Assembly (NCBI GenBank): GCA_030610025.1 | Contig: JAUWSP010000095.1 | Coordinates: 1-8,426, forward strand | Origin: Acidobacteriota bacterium | GTDB lineage: Bacteria; Acidobacteriota; Thermoanaerobaculia; Multivoradales; JAHEKO01 | Direction of reading: 5' to 3' | DNA length: 8,426 nt | In this document: piece by piece, positions 1-5,423 of the stretch | How the letters are laid out: each line of letters starts with the position of its first letter | How positions within the stretch are numbered: position 1 is the first letter of the stretch | Notes under the pieces: generated by a model | The model's input: the letters and a program-made list of their open reading frames with translations, nothing else | The model's database searches: none | Told to the model about the DNA's origin: nothing | Position numbers and translations under genes: made by a program

Positions 1-578
1 GGTTTGAACAGCTCTCCGTCGACGCCGTTGCGAATGACGCCGATAGGGACTTCTCCAGCCGTGCCGAGGGCGAGCGATCTCAGATTCTCACTGTTGGCCA
101 GGACCGCGCTCGCCCGGCTCCATACGAGCCTCGAGAGTCTAGCGAAGACCAGGCTGTCCAGATACCTCAGGCGAATGTTGTAGCCGGGTACATCGGAGCC
201 TCGCAGACCGACAATGTACGGGAACCTGTCTCGCAACCGGTAGCCGAGAAGCCCAGAAGGCCAACCTCCCCAGCAGTGTGCCAGGTCATAGTCGTGTCGA
301 CCTGCGAGCTGTTGGCTCAGGCTGTGCGCACCCCAGGTCCAGCGAGCGATTTCGGGAGCCGTCCAGAAGTGCAGGTTTTTCTTCCCGACCGGTAACTTGA
401 AGACTCGAATTCGCTCACCGATCTGCATCGTCTCGCTTTTGTCACCGACCCCACTGGAGACCATGTCGACGGCGATCGATGGGTCAGAAGCGAATTGATG
501 AAGCAGGTTCTGGCAAGAGACGCCGATGCCACCTCCCAACGGGGGAAACTCATAGCTCAGCATGAGGATGCGGGGCAT
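1..578 (-). CDS. Glycosyltransferase family 4 (GT-B fold), N-terminal part, cut by window edge
   Basis: Reading leftward from an ATG at 578 gives 192 uninterrupted codons that leave the window at base 1, so the C-terminal half, which carries the nucleotide-sugar site in GT-B enzymes, is missing. The protein opens MPRILMLSYEFPPLGGGIGV, the glycine-rich first loop typical of GT4 enzymes. Later come HCWGGWPSG (residues 101-109), GLRGSDVPGYN (124-134), a helix ending SRASAVLANSENL (154-166) and VIRNGVDGELF (181-191). This order (RGSD, then A-S-x-x-L-x-x-S, then NGVD) matches the N-terminal acceptor domain and linker of GT4 glycosyltransferases that build cell-surface polysaccharides or glycolipids. 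Donor and acceptor sugars cannot be told. No strong Shine-Dalgarno precedes the ATG; the start is chosen because the family motif begins within five residues. The gene diverges from the enolase-superfamily gene at 720. Other-frame ORFs here are shadows. Confidence 0.88.
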   Translation of the reverse strand, partial: MPRILMLSYEFPPLGGGIGVSCQNLLHQFASDPSIAVDMVSSGVGDKSETMQIGERIRVFKLPVGKKNLHFWTAPEIARWTWGAHSLSQQLAGRHDYDLAHCWGGWPSGLLGYRLRDRFPYIVGLRGSDVPGYNIRLRYLDSLVFARLSRLVWSRASAVLANSENLRSLALGTAGEVPIGVIRNGVDGELFK

Positions 579-719
579 GTTCTCAGAGGCTCTCGGGATC
601 TCTAGCGTGTCTTCGAGGGGGTGGCGGCTCGAGTGGTGCCATCTGTTGGAGACGGATCCATCTTACAGAATCCCCGAGATACGGCTAATGGAAGTGGTTA
701 CAGGAGATATGCTCAGAGA
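579..719. other. Intergenic region between divergent genes
   Basis: These 141 bases separate the divergent glycosyltransferase and MR/MLE genes and should hold promoters for both. I cannot identify a convincing -35/-10 pair. The only clear element is AGGAG at 702-706, 13 bases before the ATG at 720, which is longer than ideal for a ribosome binding site. An open frame does run upstream of 720 as far as an ATG at 621, but that extension ([12 protein letters not shown]...) has no resemblance to the enolase N-terminal domain, so I treat it as untranslated. Confidence 0.4.
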
Positions 720-1829
720 ATGAAGATCCAGAACATCACGGTCTATCAGGTCGACCTTCCCCTGCACGAAGGCAGCTACAAGTGGTCGGGTGGCAAGTCG
801 GTCACGGTCTTCGATAGCACGATCGTGAAGGTCGAAACCGACACGGGCCTCGCCGGTTTTGGAGAGGTCTGTCCGTTGGGTCCCTTCTATCTGCCGGCCT
901 ATGGTCCCGGTGCCAGGGCTGGCATCGCGGAGCTTGCACCCCACCTGCTCGGGGAAGATCCGACCCAGCTGGACCGACTCAATCGCCTCATGGACCATCA
1001 CCTCAAGGGCCACCCGTATGCCAAGTCGGCTCTGGACATCGCCTGCTGGGACATCCTCGGCCAGGTGGCCGGCCAACCCGTGTGCACACTGCTCGGGGGC
1101 CGCTACGCGGAAGATTTCGTGCTCTACAGAGCCATCTCCCAAGAGAGCCCCGAGGCCATGGCGGCCAGCGTGGAGAGTTATCGCTCTGAGGGGTACCGGA
1201 GGTTCCAGCTCAAGGTGGGCGGTGACCCGGATGTCGACATCGAACGGATTCGCGCTGTCGCGGCGGTGATCGAGAGCGGAGACAAGTTGATCGCCGATGC
1301 CAACACCGGCTGGTTGATGCACGAGGCGGCGCGCGTGGTTCGAGCCGTGAGGGACGTCGATGTCTACATCGAGCAGCCCTGTCCCAGCTACGAGGAGTGC
1401 TTGACCATTCGCCGTCGGACCGACCACCCTTTCGTCCTGGACGAGGTCATCGACGGCATCGAGCCGCTGCTGAGGGGCCACGCCGACGGGGCGATGGATG
1501 TGGTCAACATCAAGATCAGCAAGTTCGGGGGGCTGACCAGGGCTCGTCAGGCGAGAGATCTTTGCGTCTCGCTGGGCATTGCAATGACCATCGAGGACAG
1601 TTGGGGAGGTGACATCACCACTGCCGCCATTGCCCATCTGGCGCACAGCACGCCCACGGAGATGCTCTTCACTGCCACGGACTTCAACAGCTACGTCACG
1701 GTGAGCACGGCTGAAGGAGCGCCCCAGCGAGTCGAGGGTCGCCTGGCCGCATCCGAGGCTCCGGGCCTGGGGATAGAGCCGAGGCAGGAGATCCTGGGCG
1801 AGCCGGTGGCTCGCTGGGAGGCTGGTTGA
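720..1829 (+). CDS. Enolase-superfamily enzyme, MR/MLE type (proline-derivative racemase/epimerase or dehydratase branch)
   Basis: A 369-residue protein, the usual size for mandelate racemase/muconate lactonizing enzymes, which abstract a proton alpha to a carboxylate with help from Mg2+. Visible residues: candidate general base K165 in FQLKVGG, metal ligands D193 (IADANTGW), E218 (YIEQPCP) and D241 (VLDEV), and the opposite-face lysine K265 in NIKISKFGG. Paired lysines on both sides of the site are the MLE-subgroup pattern, but the first Lys of the usual K-x-K is Gln here (Q163). The N-terminal capping domain has SYKWSGGK and [11 protein letters not shown]; the C-terminal part has [20 protein letters not shown]. 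From memory, these segments most resemble 4-hydroxyproline-betaine 2-epimerase (HpbD) and related proline-derivative enzymes; cis-3-hydroxyproline dehydratase is another option. Start at 720 because [11 protein letters not shown] is the family's first strand. No pathway partners are nearby, so the substrate is unresolved. Confidence 0.9.
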   Translation: MKIQNITVYQVDLPLHEGSYKWSGGKSVTVFDSTIVKVETDTGLAGFGEVCPLGPFYLPAYGPGARAGIAELAPHLLGEDPTQLDRLNRLMDHHLKGHPYAKSALDIACWDILGQVAGQPVCTLLGGRYAEDFVLYRAISQESPEAMAASVESYRSEGYRRFQLKVGGDPDVDIERIRAVAAVIESGDKLIADANTGWLMHEAARVVRAVRDVDVYIEQPCPSYEECLTIRRRTDHPFVLDEVIDGIEPLLRGHADGAMDVVNIKISKFGGLTRARQARDLCVSLGIAMTIEDSWGGDITTAAIAHLAHSTPTEMLFTATDFNSYVTVSTAEGAPQRVEGRLAASEAPGLGIEPRQEILGEPVARWEAG

Positions 1830-1836
1830 GGGGACA

Positions 1837-3543
1837 CTAGTCCACCCACAAGGGAACACGCTCGAAGTGATCGACGTCGATCAATCCCTGGTCGGTCAGC
1901 TTCAGGCTCGGGATGACCTCGAGGCCCAGAAAACTCATGGCCATGAAGGGGTCATGGAGGCTGGAGCCGAGCTCGTGGGCCGCCGCGATCACTTTGTCCA
2001 ACCCGTCACGTACTTCCTCGACGGGAGAGTCGTTCATCAGACCGCCAATGGGGAGGGGCAGCTCGGCCAGTACCTGATCCCCTTCGGCGACCACCAATCC
2101 CCCGCCCAGGGCGGCGGCCCGCCGGGTTGCGGTCCACATGGAGGCGTCGTCGGCACCGACGACCACCCGGTTGTGATGATCGTGAGCTATGGAAGAGGAC
2201 AGCGCCCCGCGTTGGAGCCCCATCCCCTGCACGAAGCCCTTGCCCATGGCCCCAGAGGCTCGGTGCCTTTCGATGACGGCGATCTTGAGCAGATCTCGGC
2301 TGGGATCTGCCAGAGCTTCGGTCCCAGCAGCATCGAAGGTGGCGGTGAGGTTCTCGGTGACGAGTTGATTGGGGATGACGCCGATGACCCGAGCCTGGCC
2401 GCTTCGGCCGTCGATGGAGAAGTCGACCTGATCCCAGTCGATGTTCATGGTGCTGCGCAGGGGATGAGAATCATGGGCCAGGCGGGGGAGAAGCATCCTG
2501 CCGTCCCGCGCCACGGGTCGTCCGCCGCGGAAGACCAGGTGGGGCGAGGGGGCCTCGAGATCGTGGAAGGCGGCCAGGTCGGCGCGCCTGCCGGGAGTGA
2601 TGGCCCCCCGGTCCGAGAGTCCGAAGTATCGAGCCGCGTTCCAGGTGGCCATTCGAATGGCGCGGATCGGATCCAGGCCGCGGGCAATGGCGGTGCGAAT
2701 CATGTAGTCGATATGTCCCTGGTCCAGTAGATCCCTGGGCTGGCGATCATCCGTGCAGAAGCAGAATCGATGTTGGTTGTCCGGGGTCACCAGCGGGAGC
2801 AGTGCCTCCAGATTGTGGGCGTTGCTCGCCTCACGAATGAAAATGGTCAGCCCCATGCGGAGCTTCTCTCGGGCCTCCTCTGCCGTGGTGGATTCGTGAT
2901 CCGAGCCGATACCGGCAGCTATGTACCCGGCGAGGTCTCTTCCGCTCAGACCTGGGCAGTGGCCATCGACCGGGAGGCCCTCGAAGGCCTGAATCTTCGC
3001 CAACACCTCGGGGTCGGCCTCCAGCAGGCCGGGAAAATTCATCACTTCTGCGAGGCCGATCACCCACGGGTCGGACTTGAAAGGCGCCAGATCATAGCTG
3101 TGCAAGACAGCGCCCGCGGTCTCCATATGGGTAGCGGGAACGCAGGACGGTGCCATGACGAACATGCTGAGAGGCCCGTCCTTGGCGCTCTCGAACATGA
3201 ATCGGATGCCCTCGGTCCCCAGGACATTGGCGATCTCGTGAGGGTCGGTGATGACCGTGGTGGTGCCTCTCGGTACAACGGCACGAGCATACTCGGCAGG
3301 TGGCACGAGGCTGCTCTCGATGTGGACGTGGGCGTCGATGAATCCTGGAGCCAGGTAGGCTCCGTCCAGATCCAGCCGGTCCAGGGCCGGATAGTCGCCC
3401 AGCCCGACAATGCGCGAACGGGCCAAAGCTACCGAGGTCTCCTGAATCTCGCCACTGAGTACGTTGACGACCCGGGCATTCTCGATCAACAGGTCGGCGG
3501 GGGCTTCACCCCGGGCATGTTGGATGAGGTTCTCAAGATCCAT
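1837..3543 (-). CDS. ade: Adenine deaminase (EC 3.5.4.2)
   Basis: A 568-residue amidohydrolase-superfamily enzyme, full length for bacterial Ade, converting adenine to hypoxanthine and ammonia in the cytoplasm. In order: an N-terminal beta-sandwich segment; GFIDAHVHIESS (67-78) with metal ligands H72 and H74; TDPHEIANVLG (99-109); SCVPATHMET (133-142); GLAEVMN (163-169) with the bridging carboxylate E166; VDGHCPGL (192-199) with H195; GSDHEST (213-219) with H216; and CTDDR (263-267) with the catalytic aspartates. The C-terminal adenine-deaminase domain follows, including GMGLQRGA and SIAHDHHN, and the protein ends VPLWVD. PHEIANV and SDHES separate Ade from dihydroorotases and other amidohydrolases. 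A good Shine-Dalgarno, GGGAG (minus strand, 3551-3555), lies 7 bases before the ATG. The gene follows a purine permease on the same strand, so the two probably act together in purine salvage. It converges on the MR/MLE gene with 7 bp between stops. Confidence 0.96.
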   Translation of the reverse strand: MDLENLIQHARGEAPADLLIENARVVNVLSGEIQETSVALARSRIVGLGDYPALDRLDLDGAYLAPGFIDAHVHIESSLVPPAEYARAVVPRGTTTVITDPHEIANVLGTEGIRFMFESAKDGPLSMFVMAPSCVPATHMETAGAVLHSYDLAPFKSDPWVIGLAEVMNFPGLLEADPEVLAKIQAFEGLPVDGHCPGLSGRDLAGYIAAGIGSDHESTTAEEAREKLRMGLTIFIREASNAHNLEALLPLVTPDNQHRFCFCTDDRQPRDLLDQGHIDYMIRTAIARGLDPIRAIRMATWNAARYFGLSDRGAITPGRRADLAAFHDLEAPSPHLVFRGGRPVARDGRMLLPRLAHDSHPLRSTMNIDWDQVDFSIDGRSGQARVIGVIPNQLVTENLTATFDAAGTEALADPSRDLLKIAVIERHRASGAMGKGFVQGMGLQRGALSSSIAHDHHNRVVVGADDASMWTATRRAAALGGGLVVAEGDQVLAELPLPIGGLMNDSPVEEVRDGLDKVIAAAHELGSSLHDPFMAMSFLGLEVIPSLKLTDQGLIDVDHFERVPLWVD

Positions 3544-3550
3544 GCTCTGT

Positions 3551-3588
3551 CTCCCAAGGGCCCGCTTCGGGCCTCGAACGACATTCTA
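3551..3588 (-). promoter_or_regulatory. Probable leader of adenine deaminase: -10-like box, hairpin and Shine-Dalgarno
   Basis: On the minus strand, TAGAAT (3583-3588) matches five of six bases of the TATAAT -10 consensus; 17 bases upstream is AAGACG, a poor -35. About ten bases downstream is a perfect 6-bp inverted repeat, GGCCCG-AAG-CGGGCC (3559-3573), then GGGAG (3551-3555) 7 bases before the ATG. If the -10 is used, the transcript would start at about 3576, putting the hairpin at its very 5' end. The Shine-Dalgarno is well supported; the promoter is inference from consensus match alone, in a lineage whose promoters I cannot calibrate. Confidence 0.35.
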
Positions 3589-3636
3589 GCGCCTCCGATA
3601 GCCTGCGTCTTGGCGTCCTGAGGTCCTGGGCGATGG

Positions 3637-3768
3637 GGCGTAGGGGCTTAAGGGCGTAGAAGCTCGAGGGACTCGAACCGACCGGTTGTGTGCCGGCCGA
3701 GCGTGAGGGCTCGAGGGCCAAGAGGCGTAGGGTGTAAGGCTTTGAAGCGGCCGGACCTGTGCCGGCCG
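3637..3768. repeat. Two related GC-rich hairpin units in the ade-permease gap
   Basis: The gap between the permease stop and the adenine deaminase start contains two similar units in direct orientation. Each begins with GGCGTAG (3637, again at 3653, and at 3724) and ends in a stem-loop with a 7-base loop ending TGTG. Unit 1: CGACCGG-TTGTGTG-CCGGCCG, 3679-3699, one A.C mismatch. Unit 2: CGGCCGG-ACCTGTG-CCGGCCG, 3748-3768, perfect 7-bp stem. CTCGAGGG also occurs twice, at 3663 and 3710. The unit-2 hairpin lies 23 bases past the permease stop and could weakly terminate or stabilise the end of its message, but no T-run follows on the minus strand. The similarity of the units suggests a small dispersed repeat family rather than chance. 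Confidence 0.55.
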
Positions 3769-3790
3769 GGGCGTTTGGATGCTTGGTGCG

Positions 3791-5089
3791 TCAGCGGAAC
3801 GCGTAGAAAGCGATCAGCAGCCCGCTCAGAAGGTACATCAGTGGATGGACCTCTCGATATCGGCCCGACAAGACCCGAATCAGAACGAACGAGACCAGCC
3901 CCAGGGTGATGCCGTTGGCGATGGAATAGGTGAAGGGCATGACAGCGATCGTGAGCAGTGCCGGGACCGCCTGATCGGGAGCGGTCCAGTCGAGATCTTT
4001 GGCGCCTCGCATCATGAGTGCACCGACCAGAATCAGGGCTGGGGCGGTGGCGATGGCAGGCACCGCCGCGAGCAGCGGGGTGAAGAACAGTGAGACGAGA
4101 AACAGAACCGCCACGGACACGGCCGTCAATCCTGTTCGTCCTCCCTCTTCGACCCCGGTCGCGGACTCCACATAGCTGGTGACGGTGCTGGTGCCGAGCA
4201 GGGCCCCCACGGAAGTGCCGACGGCATCGGCTGTGAAGGCTCTGTTGGCTCGGGTCAACCGACCGCTTTCATCGACGAAGCCGGCCAGGCGGCCGACTCC
4301 GATCAGCGTTCCCGCGGTGTCGAAGAAATCGACAAACAGGAATGCGAGGATGACGCTGAGCATCTTGCCCGTCAGCAGTCCATGGAAATCGAGCGCGAAC
4401 AGCGTCTCGCGGGGGAGCGAGGGGATCGTCAGGATCGAATCTGGCCCTGGAGAGATTCCCGAGACCCAGGCGATGCCGGCCACGATCAGGATCCCATAGA
4501 GGATCCCGCCCCGGATTCGTCGCGTCATGAGGGCGGCCATCAGCAGCAAGCCAGCCAGGGCAAGCAGGGTAGGCGCCGCGCTGAGATCACCCAGGCCGAC
4601 CAGGGTATCGGCGTGATCCACGACCACACCGGCGCTTTGCAGACCGATCATGGCCAGGAATAGACCGATACCTGCCATCGTGGCGACCTTGATCTGGGTC
4701 GGGATCGCCCGCACCAGGGCGCTTCGGGCCCCGGTCACCGCCAGGATCAGAAAGAGAATCCCTTCGATGAAGACCGCCGCCAGGGCGATGCGCCAGTCGA
4801 CTCCCATCGCGCCCACGACTCCGAAGGTGAAGTAGGCATTCAGGCCCATGCCCGGTGCCAGAGCGAAGGGGAGATTGGCCCATAGCCCCATGATCAGGGT
4901 AGCTGTGGCAGAGGCGATCGCCGTAGCCACGACGACGTCTTCTCTGGGAAGCCCCGCCTGAGCGAGGATCTGGGGGTTGACGAAAAGAATATAGGAGAGG
5001 GTCAGAAAGGTCGTCGCCCCAGCCCGAATCTCGATGGCGACCGTGGAGCCGGCCGCGCTGAGACCGAAGATTCGTTCCAGTTTCTCCAT
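3791..5089 (-). CDS. NCS2-family purine permease, AzgA-like (adenine/guanine/hypoxanthine uptake)
   Basis: A 432-residue, very hydrophobic inner-membrane protein, the usual length of the AzgA-like branch of NCS2 nucleobase transporters, which have 14 membrane segments in two inverted repeats and import purines with protons. Diagnostic motifs: TLSYILFVNPQIL (30-42), ALAPGMGLNAYF (76-87), FLFVDFFDTAGTLIGV (250-265) with D254 and D257, and LLGTSTVTSYVESATGVEEG (297-316) with E308 in the substrate-binding half-helix region. The last two distinguish this branch (bacterial GhxP, PbuG and AdeP relatives) from uracil and xanthine/urate permeases. Which purine is preferred cannot be read from the sequence, but adenine deaminase lies downstream on the same strand, which favours adenine or a broad adenine/hypoxanthine range. 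The start is the ATG of MEKLERIFGL, where family alignments normally begin; only a weak GGA lies upstream. An operator-like palindrome sits 41 bases before the start. Confidence 0.94.
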   Translation of the reverse strand: MEKLERIFGLSAAGSTVAIEIRAGATTFLTLSYILFVNPQILAQAGLPREDVVVATAIASATATLIMGLWANLPFALAPGMGLNAYFTFGVVGAMGVDWRIALAAVFIEGILFLILAVTGARSALVRAIPTQIKVATMAGIGLFLAMIGLQSAGVVVDHADTLVGLGDLSAAPTLLALAGLLLMAALMTRRIRGGILYGILIVAGIAWVSGISPGPDSILTIPSLPRETLFALDFHGLLTGKMLSVILAFLFVDFFDTAGTLIGVGRLAGFVDESGRLTRANRAFTADAVGTSVGALLGTSTVTSYVESATGVEEGGRTGLTAVSVAVLFLVSLFFTPLLAAVPAIATAPALILVGALMMRGAKDLDWTAPDQAVPALLTIAVMPFTYSIANGITLGLVSFVLIRVLSGRYREVHPLMYLLSGLLIAFYAFR

Positions 5090-5189
5090 GGCTGTCCAAT
5101 CGACCCTAGCGACGATCAGAATATTGGATGAAACGTTTTGGCCCTCTCGAGCGTCTATCTATATGAGACGGAACGAACACCCTTGAGAC
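5090..5189. other. Divergent promoter region of the permease and small ORF
   Basis: A 100-base gap, AT-richer than its surroundings around 5120-5165, as expected for a promoter. It holds the AAACGTTT palindrome and a TATATG (5160-5165) that could serve the plus-strand gene as a -10-like box. I could not find well-matched and well-spaced -35/-10 pairs in either direction, and there is no recognisable purine aptamer. Confidence 0.3.
5131..5138. promoter_or_regulatory. AAACGTTT palindrome, possible LacI/PurR-family operator core
   Basis: A perfect 8-bp palindrome, read as GAAACGTTTTGG in context, lies in the 100-base region between the purine permease (start 5089, minus) and the small plus-strand gene (start 5190). 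LacI-family regulators recognise palindromes with a central CG; the Escherichia coli PurR box is centred on AAACGTTT. Nine consecutive bases match that box core, but the outer bases match poorly. Its place 41 bases upstream of a purine transporter is suggestive. No regulator gene is in view. Confidence 0.3.
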
Positions 5190-5411
5190 ATGGTGGTCCA
5201 TCCTCGATATCCCGCGATCTGCGTCGAGTCGCACAGCCACAATCCCCTGGCCCTGGTTGCCGCGGTCAGGGAGGCGATGCGGTTGGCGCACGTAGAGAAC
5301 TCCGAGATCAGCCGTTTCTCGGATCAGGCTCTCACTGCCCCCGAGCCGCGGCGCGTTCGCGAGGTCTGCCGCAGCTGGGTAATTGTCGATGAGAATGGCC
5401 ATCTCGACTAG
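5190..5411 (+). CDS. Small protein of unknown function, 73 residues
   Basis: I do not recognise a named family. The frame looks genuinely coding: third positions are mostly G or C, and the protein has ordered alpha/beta character. There is a short strand (PAICVES, 8-14), an amphipathic helix (NPLALVAAVREAMRLAHV, 18-35), an acidic turn and helix (ENSEISRFSDQAL, 36-48), another helix (EPRRVREVCRSW, 52-63) and a final strand (VIVDEN). It has no signal peptide or membrane segment, so it is probably cytoplasmic. An in-frame TGA at 5184-5186, one codon upstream, makes 5190 the earliest ATG; a GTG at 5193 is possible. The Shine-Dalgarno is weak. It diverges from the purine permease and converges on the VWA gene with 9 bases between stops. 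The overlapping minus-strand ORF at 5106-5402 lacks comparable composition. I have a vague impression of similar short proteins in other GC-rich bacteria, unverified. Confidence 0.65.
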   Translation: MVVHPRYPAICVESHSHNPLALVAAVREAMRLAHVENSEISRFSDQALTAPEPRRVREVCRSWVIVDENGHLD

Positions 5412-5423
5412 CCGAATCGGCTA
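5409..5423. repeat. Perfect inverted repeat spanning both convergent stop codons
   Basis: TAGCCG-AAT-CGGCTA is a 6-bp perfect stem with a 3-base loop. The left TAG is the stop codon of the small plus-strand gene and the right CTA is the complement of the TAG stop of the minus-strand VWA gene, so each arm begins with a stop codon. It could act as a weak two-way terminator, but the stem is short and no T-tract follows on either strand. Confidence 0.4.

Larger units (their letters stand above)
3544..3790. other. 247-base intergenic gap between ade and the purine permease
   Basis: No coding sequence is supported here; the short ORFs that cross it are compositionally odd and run antisense into known genes. 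It contains the adenine deaminase leader near 3551-3588 and the hairpin repeat units at 3637-3768. The spacing is long for a tight operon, so adenine deaminase may have its own promoter in addition to any read-through from the permease. I see no purine riboswitch aptamer core in it. Confidence 0.5.

Noticed and set aside
621..719. Extending the MR/MLE protein by 33 residues to the ATG at 621
   Set aside because: The extension is outside the family's usual N-terminus, and an AGGAG lies between it and the ATG at 720.
1830..1843. GGAC-ACTA-GTCC hairpin between the MR/MLE and adenine deaminase stops as a terminator
   Set aside because: A 4-bp stem without a T-run is too weak to call a terminator.
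663..1859. A 398-codon open frame on the minus strand covering the MR/MLE gene
   Set aside because: It is antisense to a clear enolase-superfamily enzyme with all metal ligands, and its own translation shows no recognisable domain. Long antisense frames are common in GC-rich genes.
1867..3621. Two long plus-strand open frames (1867-2730 and 2770-3621) opposite adenine deaminase
   Set aside because: They mirror the deaminase codons, and their translations are rich in Gly/Asp/His with no fold signal. The minus-strand Ade motifs are unambiguous.
5090..5189. Purine riboswitch upstream of the permease
   Set aside because: The region is only 100 bases long, and I could not find the conserved loop and junction bases of a purine aptamer.
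5106..5402. A 98-codon minus-strand open frame overlapping the small gene
   Set aside because: It almost entirely overlaps the plus-strand 73-residue frame, which has better third-position composition and a more protein-like pattern. It also lies antisense in the divergent promoter region. I cannot fully exclude it.
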